This document shows, one piece after another, positions 36,711 through 44,967 of a stretch of 64,000 nucleotides of DNA. Below the pieces are notes generated by a model. The model searched no databases and was not told the origin of the DNA. It saw nothing but the letters and a program-made list of their open reading frames with translations. A program made the translations under genes and the position numbers. This DNA is from Clostridia bacterium (lineage in GTDB: Bacteria; Bacillota; Clostridia; Oscillospirales; Acutalibacteraceae): positions 186,001 to 250,000 of the forward strand of contig JAKSQM010000001.1 in the NCBI GenBank assembly GCA_024404115.1, given 5' to 3'. How positions within the stretch are numbered: the stretch's first letter is position 1; every line of letters begins with the position of its first letter.

Positions 36711-38324
36711 TTACTCTTTTGCATCCTCGGCGGCAAGCATCTGCGCAAGCTCGTCAACTTCATCAGACTCTTCATTATCCTGATTTGCAATAAGAGCACG
36801 CCTTTCATTAAGGGCAATATACATTTTCTCTCTCTTTTCACCCTCAAGGTCATAGAAAAAGAACGGAATAATTTTAACAAATGTGGGCAGAAGTGTAATG
36901 CCGTTAAAGAGGAAAAATACCTTCTGGTAAACTGTCTTGCTCCCCTGCGACCACGGCTTCATTGGGATTGTGGGGTCATAACCTGACCACTTGAAAAGCT
37001 GAACTGTAAGAAGTGCATTCAGCGGTGATGTTACCTTTGTGATAAGTCCTGTGAGAATGCCGATTGTGCCGTCAGGACGCTCGCCTGTAACATACTCTGT
37101 GTAGTCATTGATTTCACGGCCCAGCTCTGCTTCAAATACATTTGACGGACCGTTGTTGATTCCGTTGATTCCAAAGAAGAACGCATAAACTGCAACGGCA
37201 AGCCATCTGTTGCCAATAAGCGGACATCCCACTGCAACCATACCTGCACAGCAGAATAAATCCCACAAACGAAGCCATATAACAGCTTTTTTGTTGTTAT
37301 TCTTAAATAACTTCTGGAATTTTGGAATAAATGTAACGCTGAGGTAATTGAAAATATTGTTGGGGAGGTAAGCGATAAATGACGGAATTGTTCCACCGAA
37401 AATTTCCTGCTGGGTAACAACATCCCATTTGTAACCGCCGTTTGCCCACCAGCTGACAGAAAACTCTGCAAGGAAGTTGCGAAGAGCATATTTGTTTTTG
37501 AAAATATAGAAAAGTGTTTTTGTAATGGGTGCAGGCTTTGGCTGAAGAAGAATTCTCTCTTTGCAGTTAATTGCCATAGCTATGTTGCCTGCCGCACCAA
37601 TAGTAGCCGCTATCAGCGCAATGCCTGTGAATACAGTGCTCATGGGAAGATTGATGTAGCCTTTATTGTTAAGCTCCATAAGAGGCATAAAGATTGTTGC
37701 AATAAGCTGTGAGCCTGTGAAGCCGAGATAATTCTGAACAAGACCTACATTTATTCTGTCCTTGGGATTTGCCGTCTGAAGTGATACAAGGTTATCACGG
37801 GGGATAGCATAAATAGTGCCGAATGTTTCCTGAATAAACAGCGTGCAGAAAACAAACACAATCTTTTTCGGGTCATTGCCGGGGGTATCGCCAAAAAACA
37901 TTGCACCGCTGTAAAGGGCAACTGTACTTAAAAAGTAAGGAATTGCAGTAAAAATAATGTATGGACGAGCCTTGCCCCAACGGGTTCTTGTTCTGTCATA
38001 CGCAGCACCCATAAGGGGATTATTCAAAACGTCATAAATGCCGATAAGTGTAAGAATGAGCGTTACATATGTCATATCAATTTTGAGAACATTGACAAAA
38101 TAAAGTGTTCTGTACTGCTCAAGTCCTTTTACAACTGCGGCGGCAAATTCACCGATTGCTGGGAATGCAATTTCTTTTGGAGTAAGCACAGGTGTATGGA
38201 ATATTCTTGTGGCAATGTCGCTGTATTTATCAAGCTTTCTTTTTTCAATGTTTGCAGCAGAGAATCTTTCTGCTTTGACAACCTTGTCAACAACATTTTT
38301 TACGCCGCTTTTATTCTCATTCAT
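36711..38324 (-). CDS. GPH-family glycoside/cation symporter (MFS)
   Basis: 537 residues, about twelve membrane segments. The MelB-type motif NNPLMGAAYDRTRTRWGKARP is present (recognisable part DRTRTRWGKARP, about residue 108). GPH proteins import sugars or glycosides with Na+ or H+. An extra C-terminal acidic tail (QDNEESDEVDELAQML) is cytoplasmic. The start overlaps the stop of the upstream Ig-like gene by 4 bp (ATGA). It is the probable oligosaccharide importer of the operon, feeding the cytoplasmic GH95-like, GH3 and 504-residue proteins. Confidence 0.9.
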   Translation of the reverse strand: MNENKSGVKNVVDKVVKAERFSAANIEKRKLDKYSDIATRIFHTPVLTPKEIAFPAIGEFAAAVVKGLEQYRTLYFVNVLKIDMTYVTLILTLIGIYDVLNNPLMGAAYDRTRTRWGKARPYIIFTAIPYFLSTVALYSGAMFFGDTPGNDPKKIVFVFCTLFIQETFGTIYAIPRDNLVSLQTANPKDRINVGLVQNYLGFTGSQLIATIFMPLMELNNKGYINLPMSTVFTGIALIAATIGAAGNIAMAINCKERILLQPKPAPITKTLFYIFKNKYALRNFLAEFSVSWWANGGYKWDVVTQQEIFGGTIPSFIAYLPNNIFNYLSVTFIPKFQKLFKNNNKKAVIWLRLWDLFCCAGMVAVGCPLIGNRWLAVAVYAFFFGINGINNGPSNVFEAELGREINDYTEYVTGERPDGTIGILTGLITKVTSPLNALLTVQLFKWSGYDPTIPMKPWSQGSKTVYQKVFFLFNGITLLPTFVKIIPFFFYDLEGEKREKMYIALNERRALIANQDNEESDEVDELAQMLAAEDAKE

Positions 38325-39712
38325 TTAACAGTCACCTCACAAGTTGATTTATAAAATCCGTCATCTGACAGTGCATAAACAGTTACAACACCGCTCTTAA
38401 CTGCAGTAACAACACCGTTTTCATCAACAACGGCTATACTTTCATCATCAGAATACCATTTTTTTGTTTGAACAGTTGCGTCTTTTGGTGAAACTTTTGC
38501 ATCAAGCTGTTTTGTTTCGCCTGTATCAAGCTTGACATGACGCTTTGAAATTGCCATTGACTCAACGGGAACTCTTACGCTTACATCACAGGTATCGGTG
38601 TATGTTTTGCCGAGGAAATCAAATGAAGCTGTTATTTTTGCTTCGCCTGCATCTTTGCCTGCTTTAAGGTATCCCTCATCGTCAACTGTTACAACATTTT
38701 CGTCAGATGTTTTCCATGTTACAACAGGCTTCAGCGGGTCTGAACAGGTCAATGTGGCTGTGAGGTTATCTGTATTTTTCGGCTCGATAATCATTGATTC
38801 ATCAGAAAGCATAAGAGACGGCCATGTGAAGCTGTTCTTTGCTTTTTCGGTCAGTTTAAATTCAATGTCTGTCTTACCAAGGGATGCCAGATTGCCTTTG
38901 AACACAGCATCAGCTTTAACTGTCATATCCTTTTTAAATTCAAGATATAAAAGCTCCCCAGTGTTGCGGTTTATTCTGAAATATACCTCCATATTATCGT
39001 TTGTAACATCAATCTTTCCAATGTCAGCCGCTTTGTCAAACTCATCACCGAAAAGGCTGCGGATTTCAGAATCAGTTCTCTTTGCAAAATTAGCGTTGAT
39101 AACATCATCACTGCATTTCAGAATTGCACTGATAACATACTCACTTCTGCCCTGCTGAGAGTAAAAATTGGGGCTTTCACATTCGGGGCAGCCGTCAATC
39201 AGCTCATCGCTTTCTTTTCCGCAATTATCACACTGATAAATATAATCTCTTGCAAAATAATTGCACTCAAAGGATTCAATATCTGCACCTGTAATCTGCG
39301 GTGCTTTAACGGGCAAATTTTCTGAAAAATCCGTTTCAATTGCAGGTGTATTTTCAGAGAGAGCAGATGTGAATTTGTCCTTTGCAAAAAGAACAGTCTT
39401 TTTAAGCTCCTCGCTTCCGTTCATTACAATTGAATTGCCGTCAATTGAAAATTCATCTTCAACAAAAGCTTTGGGCTTATTTTCAAGTGCATCACCAAAC
39501 ACTTTATTCAGAAGTGCGGCAACATCATCGCTTGTTTTCGGCTCGTCATAAACTCCGTGGGTGTCCTCCTCCGGCGGATATGAGCCCTCCATTGCAAGAA
39601 CGCTGTTAAGTCCGTAAATAAAGCCCACAACAAAAACAAGGCACAGGAATACAACAACCACAGCGGTAAGGATTTTGCTTTTTACATCGTTTGAAGTTTT
39701 TGTTTTTTCCAT
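38321..39712 (-). CDS. Membrane-anchored Ig-like (BIG2) protein with zinc ribbon
   Basis: 463 residues. One N-terminal membrane helix (about residues 15-35), then an unknown domain that includes a four-cysteine zinc ribbon (CDNCGKESDELIDGCPEC, about residues 175-192), then two tandem bacterial Ig-like group 2 domains at the C terminus (about 300-385 and 386-463; SPKDATVQTKKWYSDDESI). BIG2 domains usually sit outside the cell; a zinc ribbon outside the membrane is unusual. Four-base overlap with the symporter gene. Function unknown; it may sense or hold glycans. Confidence 0.7.
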   Translation of the reverse strand: MEKTKTSNDVKSKILTAVVVVFLCLVFVVGFIYGLNSVLAMEGSYPPEEDTHGVYDEPKTSDDVAALLNKVFGDALENKPKAFVEDEFSIDGNSIVMNGSEELKKTVLFAKDKFTSALSENTPAIETDFSENLPVKAPQITGADIESFECNYFARDYIYQCDNCGKESDELIDGCPECESPNFYSQQGRSEYVISAILKCSDDVINANFAKRTDSEIRSLFGDEFDKAADIGKIDVTNDNMEVYFRINRNTGELLYLEFKKDMTVKADAVFKGNLASLGKTDIEFKLTEKAKNSFTWPSLMLSDESMIIEPKNTDNLTATLTCSDPLKPVVTWKTSDENVVTVDDEGYLKAGKDAGEAKITASFDFLGKTYTDTCDVSVRVPVESMAISKRHVKLDTGETKQLDAKVSPKDATVQTKKWYSDDESIAVVDENGVVTAVKSGVVTVYALSDDGFYKSTCEVTVK

Positions 39713-39715
39713 AGA

Positions 39716-40588
39716 TTACGCCTCCTTTGCTTTCACTGCATGCTCTTTTTCAAGCTCGGCTTTTTTTATTTCTTCCTCAATCTTTCTCGTTTCCTCTGTT
39801 TCAACAACAGGTTGAGGCAGGTCATCAATATTGATTTCACCCTTTTTCACTTTCTTGTATATTTCTGTGCGTTCAAGCATACCCTCGTCATATTCAACGG
39901 GGATTCCTTTTTTCCACAGAAGAAGATTTATTACAAACACAACGGCAAACATTAAAATAACAGCTATTATGCCAAATCCGTTGCCTGCCTCGATAATCCC
40001 CGATTTAAGTCCGCCAACAAATTTTGCATAAAGCACAGCAGAAACAGCCGCATCAACAATGCCGACAGCAGAAATCACCGCAATTATTTTTTGCATATTT
40101 TTATAGCTTATAAGGCACAGCAGGCTTAAAAGCAACACAAGCACCGCCATAACTGCCGCCAGTGCATATGCACCCATTGCCATGAGCAAAGCCTTAAATT
40201 CTCCCCCTGCAAGGGATGAATTCATCATATCAAGTATGTAATTAAATCCACCCTCGTTGAAAAGATTAAAAATTCCAAGTCCCGAAAAATCGTATTTTCC
40301 CTCAATAAACGGAATACAAAATCTGAACCATCCGGCAGGAATAAGAAAAGCCACCAGAGGAAGAATGCACGCACAAAGTCGGGCAATGGCAAGCTTTGAG
40401 CCGATATATGCCGCCTTAATGTGTCTGATTTTCACGTGAACACTTGCCATAGAAAGCTCTGACATTTTCGCTTCACGAAAGAACGTATCGGCATAACCGT
40501 AAAACCTCATATTTGTTCCACATTCGGGGCAATATTGGCTTACATTGTAGATATGCAGATGCTTTCCGCATTTGGGACAATTTGCCAT
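39716..40588 (-). CDS. Zinc-ribbon multi-pass membrane protein
   Basis: 290 residues. The N terminus is a zinc ribbon (CPKC at 4-7 and CPEC at 19-22). Four or five hydrophobic segments lie between about residues 65 and 225. The C-terminal tail is charged and helical (EETRKIEEEIKKAELEKEH). No known family recognised beyond zinc-ribbon membrane protein. It is translated from AAGGAG, directly after the AraC gene, and 3 bp before the Ig-like protein; the pair are likely to work together at the membrane. Confidence 0.65.
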   Translation of the reverse strand: MANCPKCGKHLHIYNVSQYCPECGTNMRFYGYADTFFREAKMSELSMASVHVKIRHIKAAYIGSKLAIARLCACILPLVAFLIPAGWFRFCIPFIEGKYDFSGLGIFNLFNEGGFNYILDMMNSSLAGGEFKALLMAMGAYALAAVMAVLVLLLSLLCLISYKNMQKIIAVISAVGIVDAAVSAVLYAKFVGGLKSGIIEAGNGFGIIAVILMFAVVFVINLLLWKKGIPVEYDEGMLERTEIYKKVKKGEINIDDLPQPVVETEETRKIEEEIKKAELEKEHAVKAKEA

Positions 40589-40601
40589 AATAATTTCTCC
40601 T

Positions 40602-41450
40602 TTACACTATCTTTTTTTCTTTTCTGTATTTTGCAGGTGTAGTGTTATATATTTTTTTAAAATGATTTATGTAATTTCCCGTACATTCCCATCCCATTTT
40701 TAATGCAATTTCATTGACGGTCATATCCGTCTGAAGCAGAAATGTAAGAGAATCGTATATTCTGCATTCGATTATATACTGCTCTATGCTTTTGCCGAAA
40801 TGTTCTTTAAACAGGCGGTTAAGATAATCTGGTGAATAGCCGATCTCTCTTGCTGTTTTTGCAAGGTTAATTTTGCCCGCAGTGCCCTGCTGTAATTTCA
40901 CCAGAAGCATTTCAAGACATTCGGGTACATTTCTTTTGCTTCTGAATGATTTTTTAACATAAAGACCTATAAGATTGCACGCAACAATACGCTTAACCGA
41001 TTTATAAACCTCATAATCTTTTGCCATGGCATAAACATAAGAAAAATCAACATTTTCTTCAAACGAAGCCAGTTCGCTTTCATTGAGATGAAATGAGGGC
41101 GGATTTTTCTCTGTCATAATCTTCACAAAAAGCGTAGGTGAAATATAGTCGCAGGCTTCTTTAAAAAGCTTCGGGTCAATGTAAATATCACGGCATACAG
41201 GCTCGGCAGAGTCATCAATCGGTTTGGCAGAATGACAATCCTGCGGACGAAGAATAACAACATCCCCCACCTCAGGTCTGAACGATACGCCGTTAACCGT
41301 ATGAATAAAGTTATTATTAAGCGTTATGACAGTTTCAAAATGCTCATGCCGCTCAAGGGGAATCACCATCCCTCTGTTGATTGCGGTGTAATAGCCGTCT
41401 GATGTGTCAAGTTTTGTTATTTGAATTTCACTGTAAGAGGGATTATTCAT
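40602..41450 (-). CDS. AraC-family transcriptional regulator
   Basis: 282 residues. N-terminal cupin-type ligand pocket (PLERHEHFETVITLNNNF and VVILRPQDCHS), C-terminal double helix-turn-helix (INLAKTAREIGYSPDYLNRLFKE; second helix MTVNEIALKMGW) with the usual NYINHFKKIYNTTPAKYRK ending. First gene of the glycan operon; likely its sugar-responsive activator. A TTGGAGG site precedes the ATG and a clear promoter lies 57-85 bp upstream. Confidence 0.92.
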   Translation of the reverse strand: MNNPSYSEIQITKLDTSDGYYTAINRGMVIPLERHEHFETVITLNNNFIHTVNGVSFRPEVGDVVILRPQDCHSAKPIDDSAEPVCRDIYIDPKLFKEACDYISPTLFVKIMTEKNPPSFHLNESELASFEENVDFSYVYAMAKDYEVYKSVKRIVACNLIGLYVKKSFRSKRNVPECLEMLLVKLQQGTAGKINLAKTAREIGYSPDYLNRLFKEHFGKSIEQYIIECRIYDSLTFLLQTDMTVNEIALKMGWECTGNYINHFKKIYNTTPAKYRKEKKIV

Positions 41451-41506
41451 TCAGCACCTCCAAAATTGTCAGATTGCTATTAGCGATTATATAAACGCCC
41501 ATTAAA

Positions 41507-41535
41507 AGTATAGCATAATATACTATTTGTTTCAA
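41507..41535 (-). promoter_or_regulatory. Promoter of the AraC/glycan operon
   Basis: On the minus strand TTGAAA (41535-41530) and TATACT (41512-41507) are 17 bp apart. Confidence 0.7.
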
Positions 41536-41591
41536 TTAGTATTGATAAAACAGTACATTTTGACGGAAAATACAAATAAATTTATTTATTA

Positions 41592-41606
41592 TATCGGAAT
41601 CCGATA
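41592..41606. promoter_or_regulatory. 15-bp operator-like palindrome
   Basis: TATCGGA-A-TCCGATA is a perfect palindrome with a one-base centre, located 57 bp upstream of the -35 box of the araC promoter in otherwise AT-rich, gene-free DNA. It may be a regulator site. The rest of 41451-41680 holds no gene that I can see. Confidence 0.4.
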
Positions 41607-41683
41607 ATTTAATTGCACAACTTTATTGTTTTGATTGATTTTCATCAGTTTATTGATGTGATTGATTGTGTAAAGTAAAAATT

Positions 41684-41716
41684 AAACCGTGCGGAGCATT
41701 AAACTCTGCACGGTTT
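41684..41716 (-). terminator. Terminator of the tRNA-Ala transcript
   Basis: On the minus strand AAACCGTGC pairs with GCACGGTTT, with three further pairs after an A-C mismatch, followed by TTTAATTTTT. Confidence 0.85.
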
Positions 41717-41729
41717 TTTACATAAAAAA

Positions 41730-41838
<109 letters not shown>

Positions 41839-41843
41839 CATTT

Positions 41844-41880
41844 CTTAACGGGGATATGATAACACAATATCCCCGTTAAG
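41844..41880. repeat. 14-bp palindrome over the tRNA promoter
   Basis: CTTAACGGGGATAT (41844-41857) and ATATCCCCGTTAAG (41867-41880) are exact inverses around a 9-base centre. It lies 20 bp after the stop of the lipase gene and could serve as its terminator hairpin, but no T run follows; it also spans the tRNA promoter. Confidence 0.75.
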
Positions 41881-41884
41881 TCAA
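41856..41884 (-). promoter_or_regulatory. Promoter of tRNA-Ala
   Basis: On the minus strand TTGACT (41884-41879) and TATCAT (41861-41856) are 17 bp apart; the tRNA 5' end lies about 30 bases beyond the expected start. Confidence 0.65.
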
Positions 41885-41899
41885 GCATTTTATTAAATT

Positions 41900-43174
41900 T
41901 TATGATGCGGGCAGGGAGTCAATCATGCTGAGCATCTGGTCATAGAAATTCACAAGATAATCCTTGCGGACACCTATGCCGATTGCGTTGCCGTGGTCGC
42001 CTCTGCTCAGTGGCATTACATTCCATATGCCCTTTTCTATATTTTTCGGGTCATAATCCTGATGCGGGTCATCCTCTGGAAAGCTGGATGATACCACATT
42101 CACAAGGCCGTCATTTGGTCGCCATGTTTTATCAATTATATAATCTGAAATGCGGTTTTTGAAGTAATTGCCCATCATTGCCGCAAAGGGATTGATGATA
42201 AACAATGTGCTTGGCAGCGGCAACTGAGAATTATCTATTTTAGTATTGAATGTGGAGCAGAATGGATATGAGAAATAATAAACATCATCACTTATGCCTA
42301 TTCTTTCGTTTGCCGCAGCGCATCCGTCAGGTGAAAGGTCATACTCTACATCATCCGTTTTCTGCGACATAAAAAGGCGGATTGCTTCTATAATTGAAGA
42401 ATTGCTGATGTTATCCCCAGGGATATATGTAAGACCGAACTGCTCAAGGTGGAAATCAAGGTATCCGTTAAGGAAAGAGCGTCCCATAAGTCCTGCATAA
42501 AGATAAAGAATTGTTTCGGTAAGCGGAATAAGGTGCAGACCCTCAACGATATATTCAAGGGTTGTGCCGTTATGTGGAGTACAGATTGTAACAAGTGAAT
42601 TTATCCAATTTGACTTTCCGCCAGTGAAAAATGGTGAAATATCGTTTTCATCTGTTGCGGCAAGTTCTTCCTTATCGCCATTTGCCATAAGCTCTGTGAA
42701 AAGTCTTATGGTGTTGCCGCCAAAGCTATGACCGATAAGGTTGATTTTATTTATTTCACCGTTTTTATCGGTTTCGCCCCAACCTTTAACAAGAGGCTCG
42801 TCGTATGTTCTGCCATATCTTAAATGATTGTGGAGAGCGGAATGGGCTTCGCCGTAATCGACACGGGTGCCTGTCAGCTGAGCATAAAGCTCACAGGCTC
42901 TGTCCCATGCGCTGGAGAACGGGCCAACAGAAGCGTCATAGCAATCGTAGCCCTTATCGTTAAGCTCATCAATAAGATAGCAGGCAGTTGCTCCCCAATA
43001 TGGAATATCTTTATTGATACCCTCATCCCTGCCCCAGCCGAGGAAGCCGTGAACAAAAACATAAGGGTATGTTTTACCCTGCTCCGCAGGTTTTTCGGGC
43101 GGAACAAAGCCGGGTACAAAATCCATAAAAAGCATTACAAAAGAAACCCACAGTGAAACAAGTGCCTTAAACAT
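41900..43174 (-). CDS. Secreted triacylglycerol-lipase-like protein
   Basis: About 424 residues. The ATG at 43174 is preferred because GGAGAG lies 9 bp upstream; an in-frame TTG at 43192 and ATG at 43180 are alternatives. Short signal/anchor sequence (ALVSLWVSFVMLFMDFVPG). Lipase motifs of the staphylococcal/Geobacillus I.5-I.6 type: the oxyanion segment FVHGFLGWG and the nucleophile elbow GHSFGG (about residue 150); WRPNDGLVNV carries the likely catalytic Asp and the C-terminal RGDHGNAIG the His. Hydrolyses esters outside the cell. Monocistronic, following the ACP operon terminator. Confidence 0.85.
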   Translation of the reverse strand: MFKALVSLWVSFVMLFMDFVPGFVPPEKPAEQGKTYPYVFVHGFLGWGRDEGINKDIPYWGATACYLIDELNDKGYDCYDASVGPFSSAWDRACELYAQLTGTRVDYGEAHSALHNHLRYGRTYDEPLVKGWGETDKNGEINKINLIGHSFGGNTIRLFTELMANGDKEELAATDENDISPFFTGGKSNWINSLVTICTPHNGTTLEYIVEGLHLIPLTETILYLYAGLMGRSFLNGYLDFHLEQFGLTYIPGDNISNSSIIEAIRLFMSQKTDDVEYDLSPDGCAAANERIGISDDVYYFSYPFCSTFNTKIDNSQLPLPSTLFIINPFAAMMGNYFKNRISDYIIDKTWRPNDGLVNVVSSSFPEDDPHQDYDPKNIEKGIWNVMPLSRGDHGNAIGIGVRKDYLVNFYDQMLSMIDSLPAS

Positions 43175-43293
43175 ATACATCTCTCCGTTCAAGTTTGTCT
43201 TTTTCTTAACAATTTTTCCGAATTATACCACTTTTGTAGGATTTTGTAAAGAAAAAATAATCTTTTTTCTAAAAAATGTATATTATTTTATAA

Positions 43294-43324
43294 AAAAAGC
43301 TGTCGCACTCAGCAACAGCTTTTT
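43294..43324. terminator. Terminator of the ligase-condensation-ACP operon
   Basis: AAAAAGCTGT and ACAGCTTTTT pair around an 11-base loop, with a T run on the minus strand; located just after the ACP stop. Confidence 0.9.
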
Positions 43325-43327
43325 GAA

Positions 43328-43552
43328 TTATTTATTCTCTTCAATAAAGTCAAGCAGATCGCCCACTGTTTTGATTGTGGAATAAAGCTTCTGGGGAAGT
43401 TCAATGTTGAACTCGTTTTCGATTTCGTTTGAAACCATAACCAGATCAAGTGATGTAAGTCCCAAATCTGAAAGGAGCTTTGAGTCCTTTGTGATTTCAT
43501 CGGGGTCAATATCAACATAGTTTGTAACTATCTCTTTTAAAGTATCTATCAT
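43328..43552 (-). CDS. Acyl carrier protein
   Basis: 74 residues. Standard carrier-protein helices and the phosphopantetheine site DLGLTSLD (Ser about residue 34-35). It ends a three-gene operon behind an acyl/AMP ligase and a condensation-type protein and is not next to fatty-acid synthase genes, so it is probably a dedicated carrier for this pathway. AAAGGA ribosome site. Confidence 0.92.
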   Translation of the reverse strand: MIDTLKEIVTNYVDIDPDEITKDSKLLSDLGLTSLDLVMVSNEIENEFNIELPQKLYSTIKTVGDLLDFIEENK

Positions 43553-43576
43553 TATGCAAATTCCTTTCTTTTAGAA

Positions 43577-44962
43577 TCAGATTTTATCAATTATTTCACC
43601 GAGTGTCATATCGGGATTTTCAACACCCAGCACAAGTGCTTTTGATGTGCCCTCATAGAGAGATTCAATATCCTCTTTGCTGACAAATTTTGTTCTGTGC
43701 ATACATGAGAGCTTCAGACAGCCGCTGTGAGTATCTTTCATTGCAAATGAATAAAGCACCATAATATATCTGCCAAGGGAGTAACCCTCAAACTCATAGT
43801 CCCAGCCGTTCATTGAATTTGCTTCAAGGGGCAGCCATGAGAACATCATTGTTGATGATGCGGCGGCGGATGAATAATTAAAGAGCTTCTGCTGAAGTGT
43901 GCGATATTCAAGATAAGGATAATCCATATGCTTGAATGCCCAGAACTGAACCTCTTTCATTTTATCAAGAGCCTGTGAAAATGTCAAATCCTCGGGGAGG
44001 ACAACACGCCACGGCAGAGGAACTGCCATTGTGCCGCCTGCACGCTTCTCTTTAAGGTTATGCCTTCTTGGGCAGAGAACGATGAAATAGGAATCGGGGC
44101 ATCTGCCGTTGATTTTGGAAAGGTGAAGACGCATTGCCAGCTGAACAAGGCATTCACCGCTGATGCTGCTGTCTTCCATAAATTTGAATATTTTCTGACT
44201 ATCCTCATAAGGGATTTCTCTTTTGGTAAGCTCCGCCTTATCGTGAATGGGGTCAAAAAGAGAAACATATTTTATTGAGGGGTCTTTTCTTTTTTTGCGC
44301 TCCGCTTCAAGGAACTTGGGACCCTCTACACCAAGGTAGGTAGGCTCGCCGTCTTTTGTGATGTATTCAGCGTATGCTTTCTCTTCTTTTTTGAGATTTT
44401 CGGGGTTCGCAACATATGCCAGCTCTTTTTTAATCATATCCTCATAGCTTCCAAGAGGCTTCGGCATAGGTTTGCCGTCTTTAAGGTGGTCATAAACTGC
44501 AAACAAATCTGCAAAAAATGTGAAAACAGCGGCATTATCCATAACAAGGTGGTGAATGTTAATGTAAACACCGTAGCGGTTATCGTATGAGCGGAAGAAT
44601 TTAATTCTGTAGGTTTCGCCCTTGAGCATTCTTATGGGCTTCTGACCGTCTGCATTGAAATAATCTGTCTGCTCTTTTTCTGTTGAGAATGAAAGAACGG
44701 GGATTTCGTCAACACGGTAGCTTTCAAGAAAATACTGCTTGATTTTGCCTTTTTCTTTAAAAAATCTGAGCCTTAAACAATCGTTTCTTTCGATTTCAAT
44801 ATTAAAAGCCTTTTTCATAACATCAAAATCAATCTCTTTTGTAACAATGATTGATTCGGGTATCTGTGTAACCTGCTTATGAAGAAAGCTGTATTTCAGC
44901 ATAAACTGAATCATATCCTGTGCAGGTATAAGGTCATAAGTTTCTGTATCAATTTTTTTCAT
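43577..44962 (-). CDS. Free-standing condensation-domain protein
   Basis: About 461 residues from the ATG at 44962 (AGGAGTG 7 bp upstream; a GTG 9 bases earlier overlaps that site). Chloramphenicol-acetyltransferase/condensation fold: catalytic HHLVMDN (about residues 137-143), the HHxxxD pattern with Asn in place of the usual Gly. Such proteins join an acyl or aminoacyl group from a carrier protein to an amine or alcohol. Genes upstream and downstream supply the activating ligase and the carrier. Product unknown. Confidence 0.8.
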   Translation of the reverse strand: MKKIDTETYDLIPAQDMIQFMLKYSFLHKQVTQIPESIIVTKEIDFDVMKKAFNIEIERNDCLRLRFFKEKGKIKQYFLESYRVDEIPVLSFSTEKEQTDYFNADGQKPIRMLKGETYRIKFFRSYDNRYGVYINIHHLVMDNAAVFTFFADLFAVYDHLKDGKPMPKPLGSYEDMIKKELAYVANPENLKKEEKAYAEYITKDGEPTYLGVEGPKFLEAERKKRKDPSIKYVSLFDPIHDKAELTKREIPYEDSQKIFKFMEDSSISGECLVQLAMRLHLSKINGRCPDSYFIVLCPRRHNLKEKRAGGTMAVPLPWRVVLPEDLTFSQALDKMKEVQFWAFKHMDYPYLEYRTLQQKLFNYSSAAASSTMMFSWLPLEANSMNGWDYEFEGYSLGRYIMVLYSFAMKDTHSGCLKLSCMHRTKFVSKEDIESLYEGTSKALVLGVENPDMTLGEIIDKI

Positions 44963-44967
44963 ATAAA

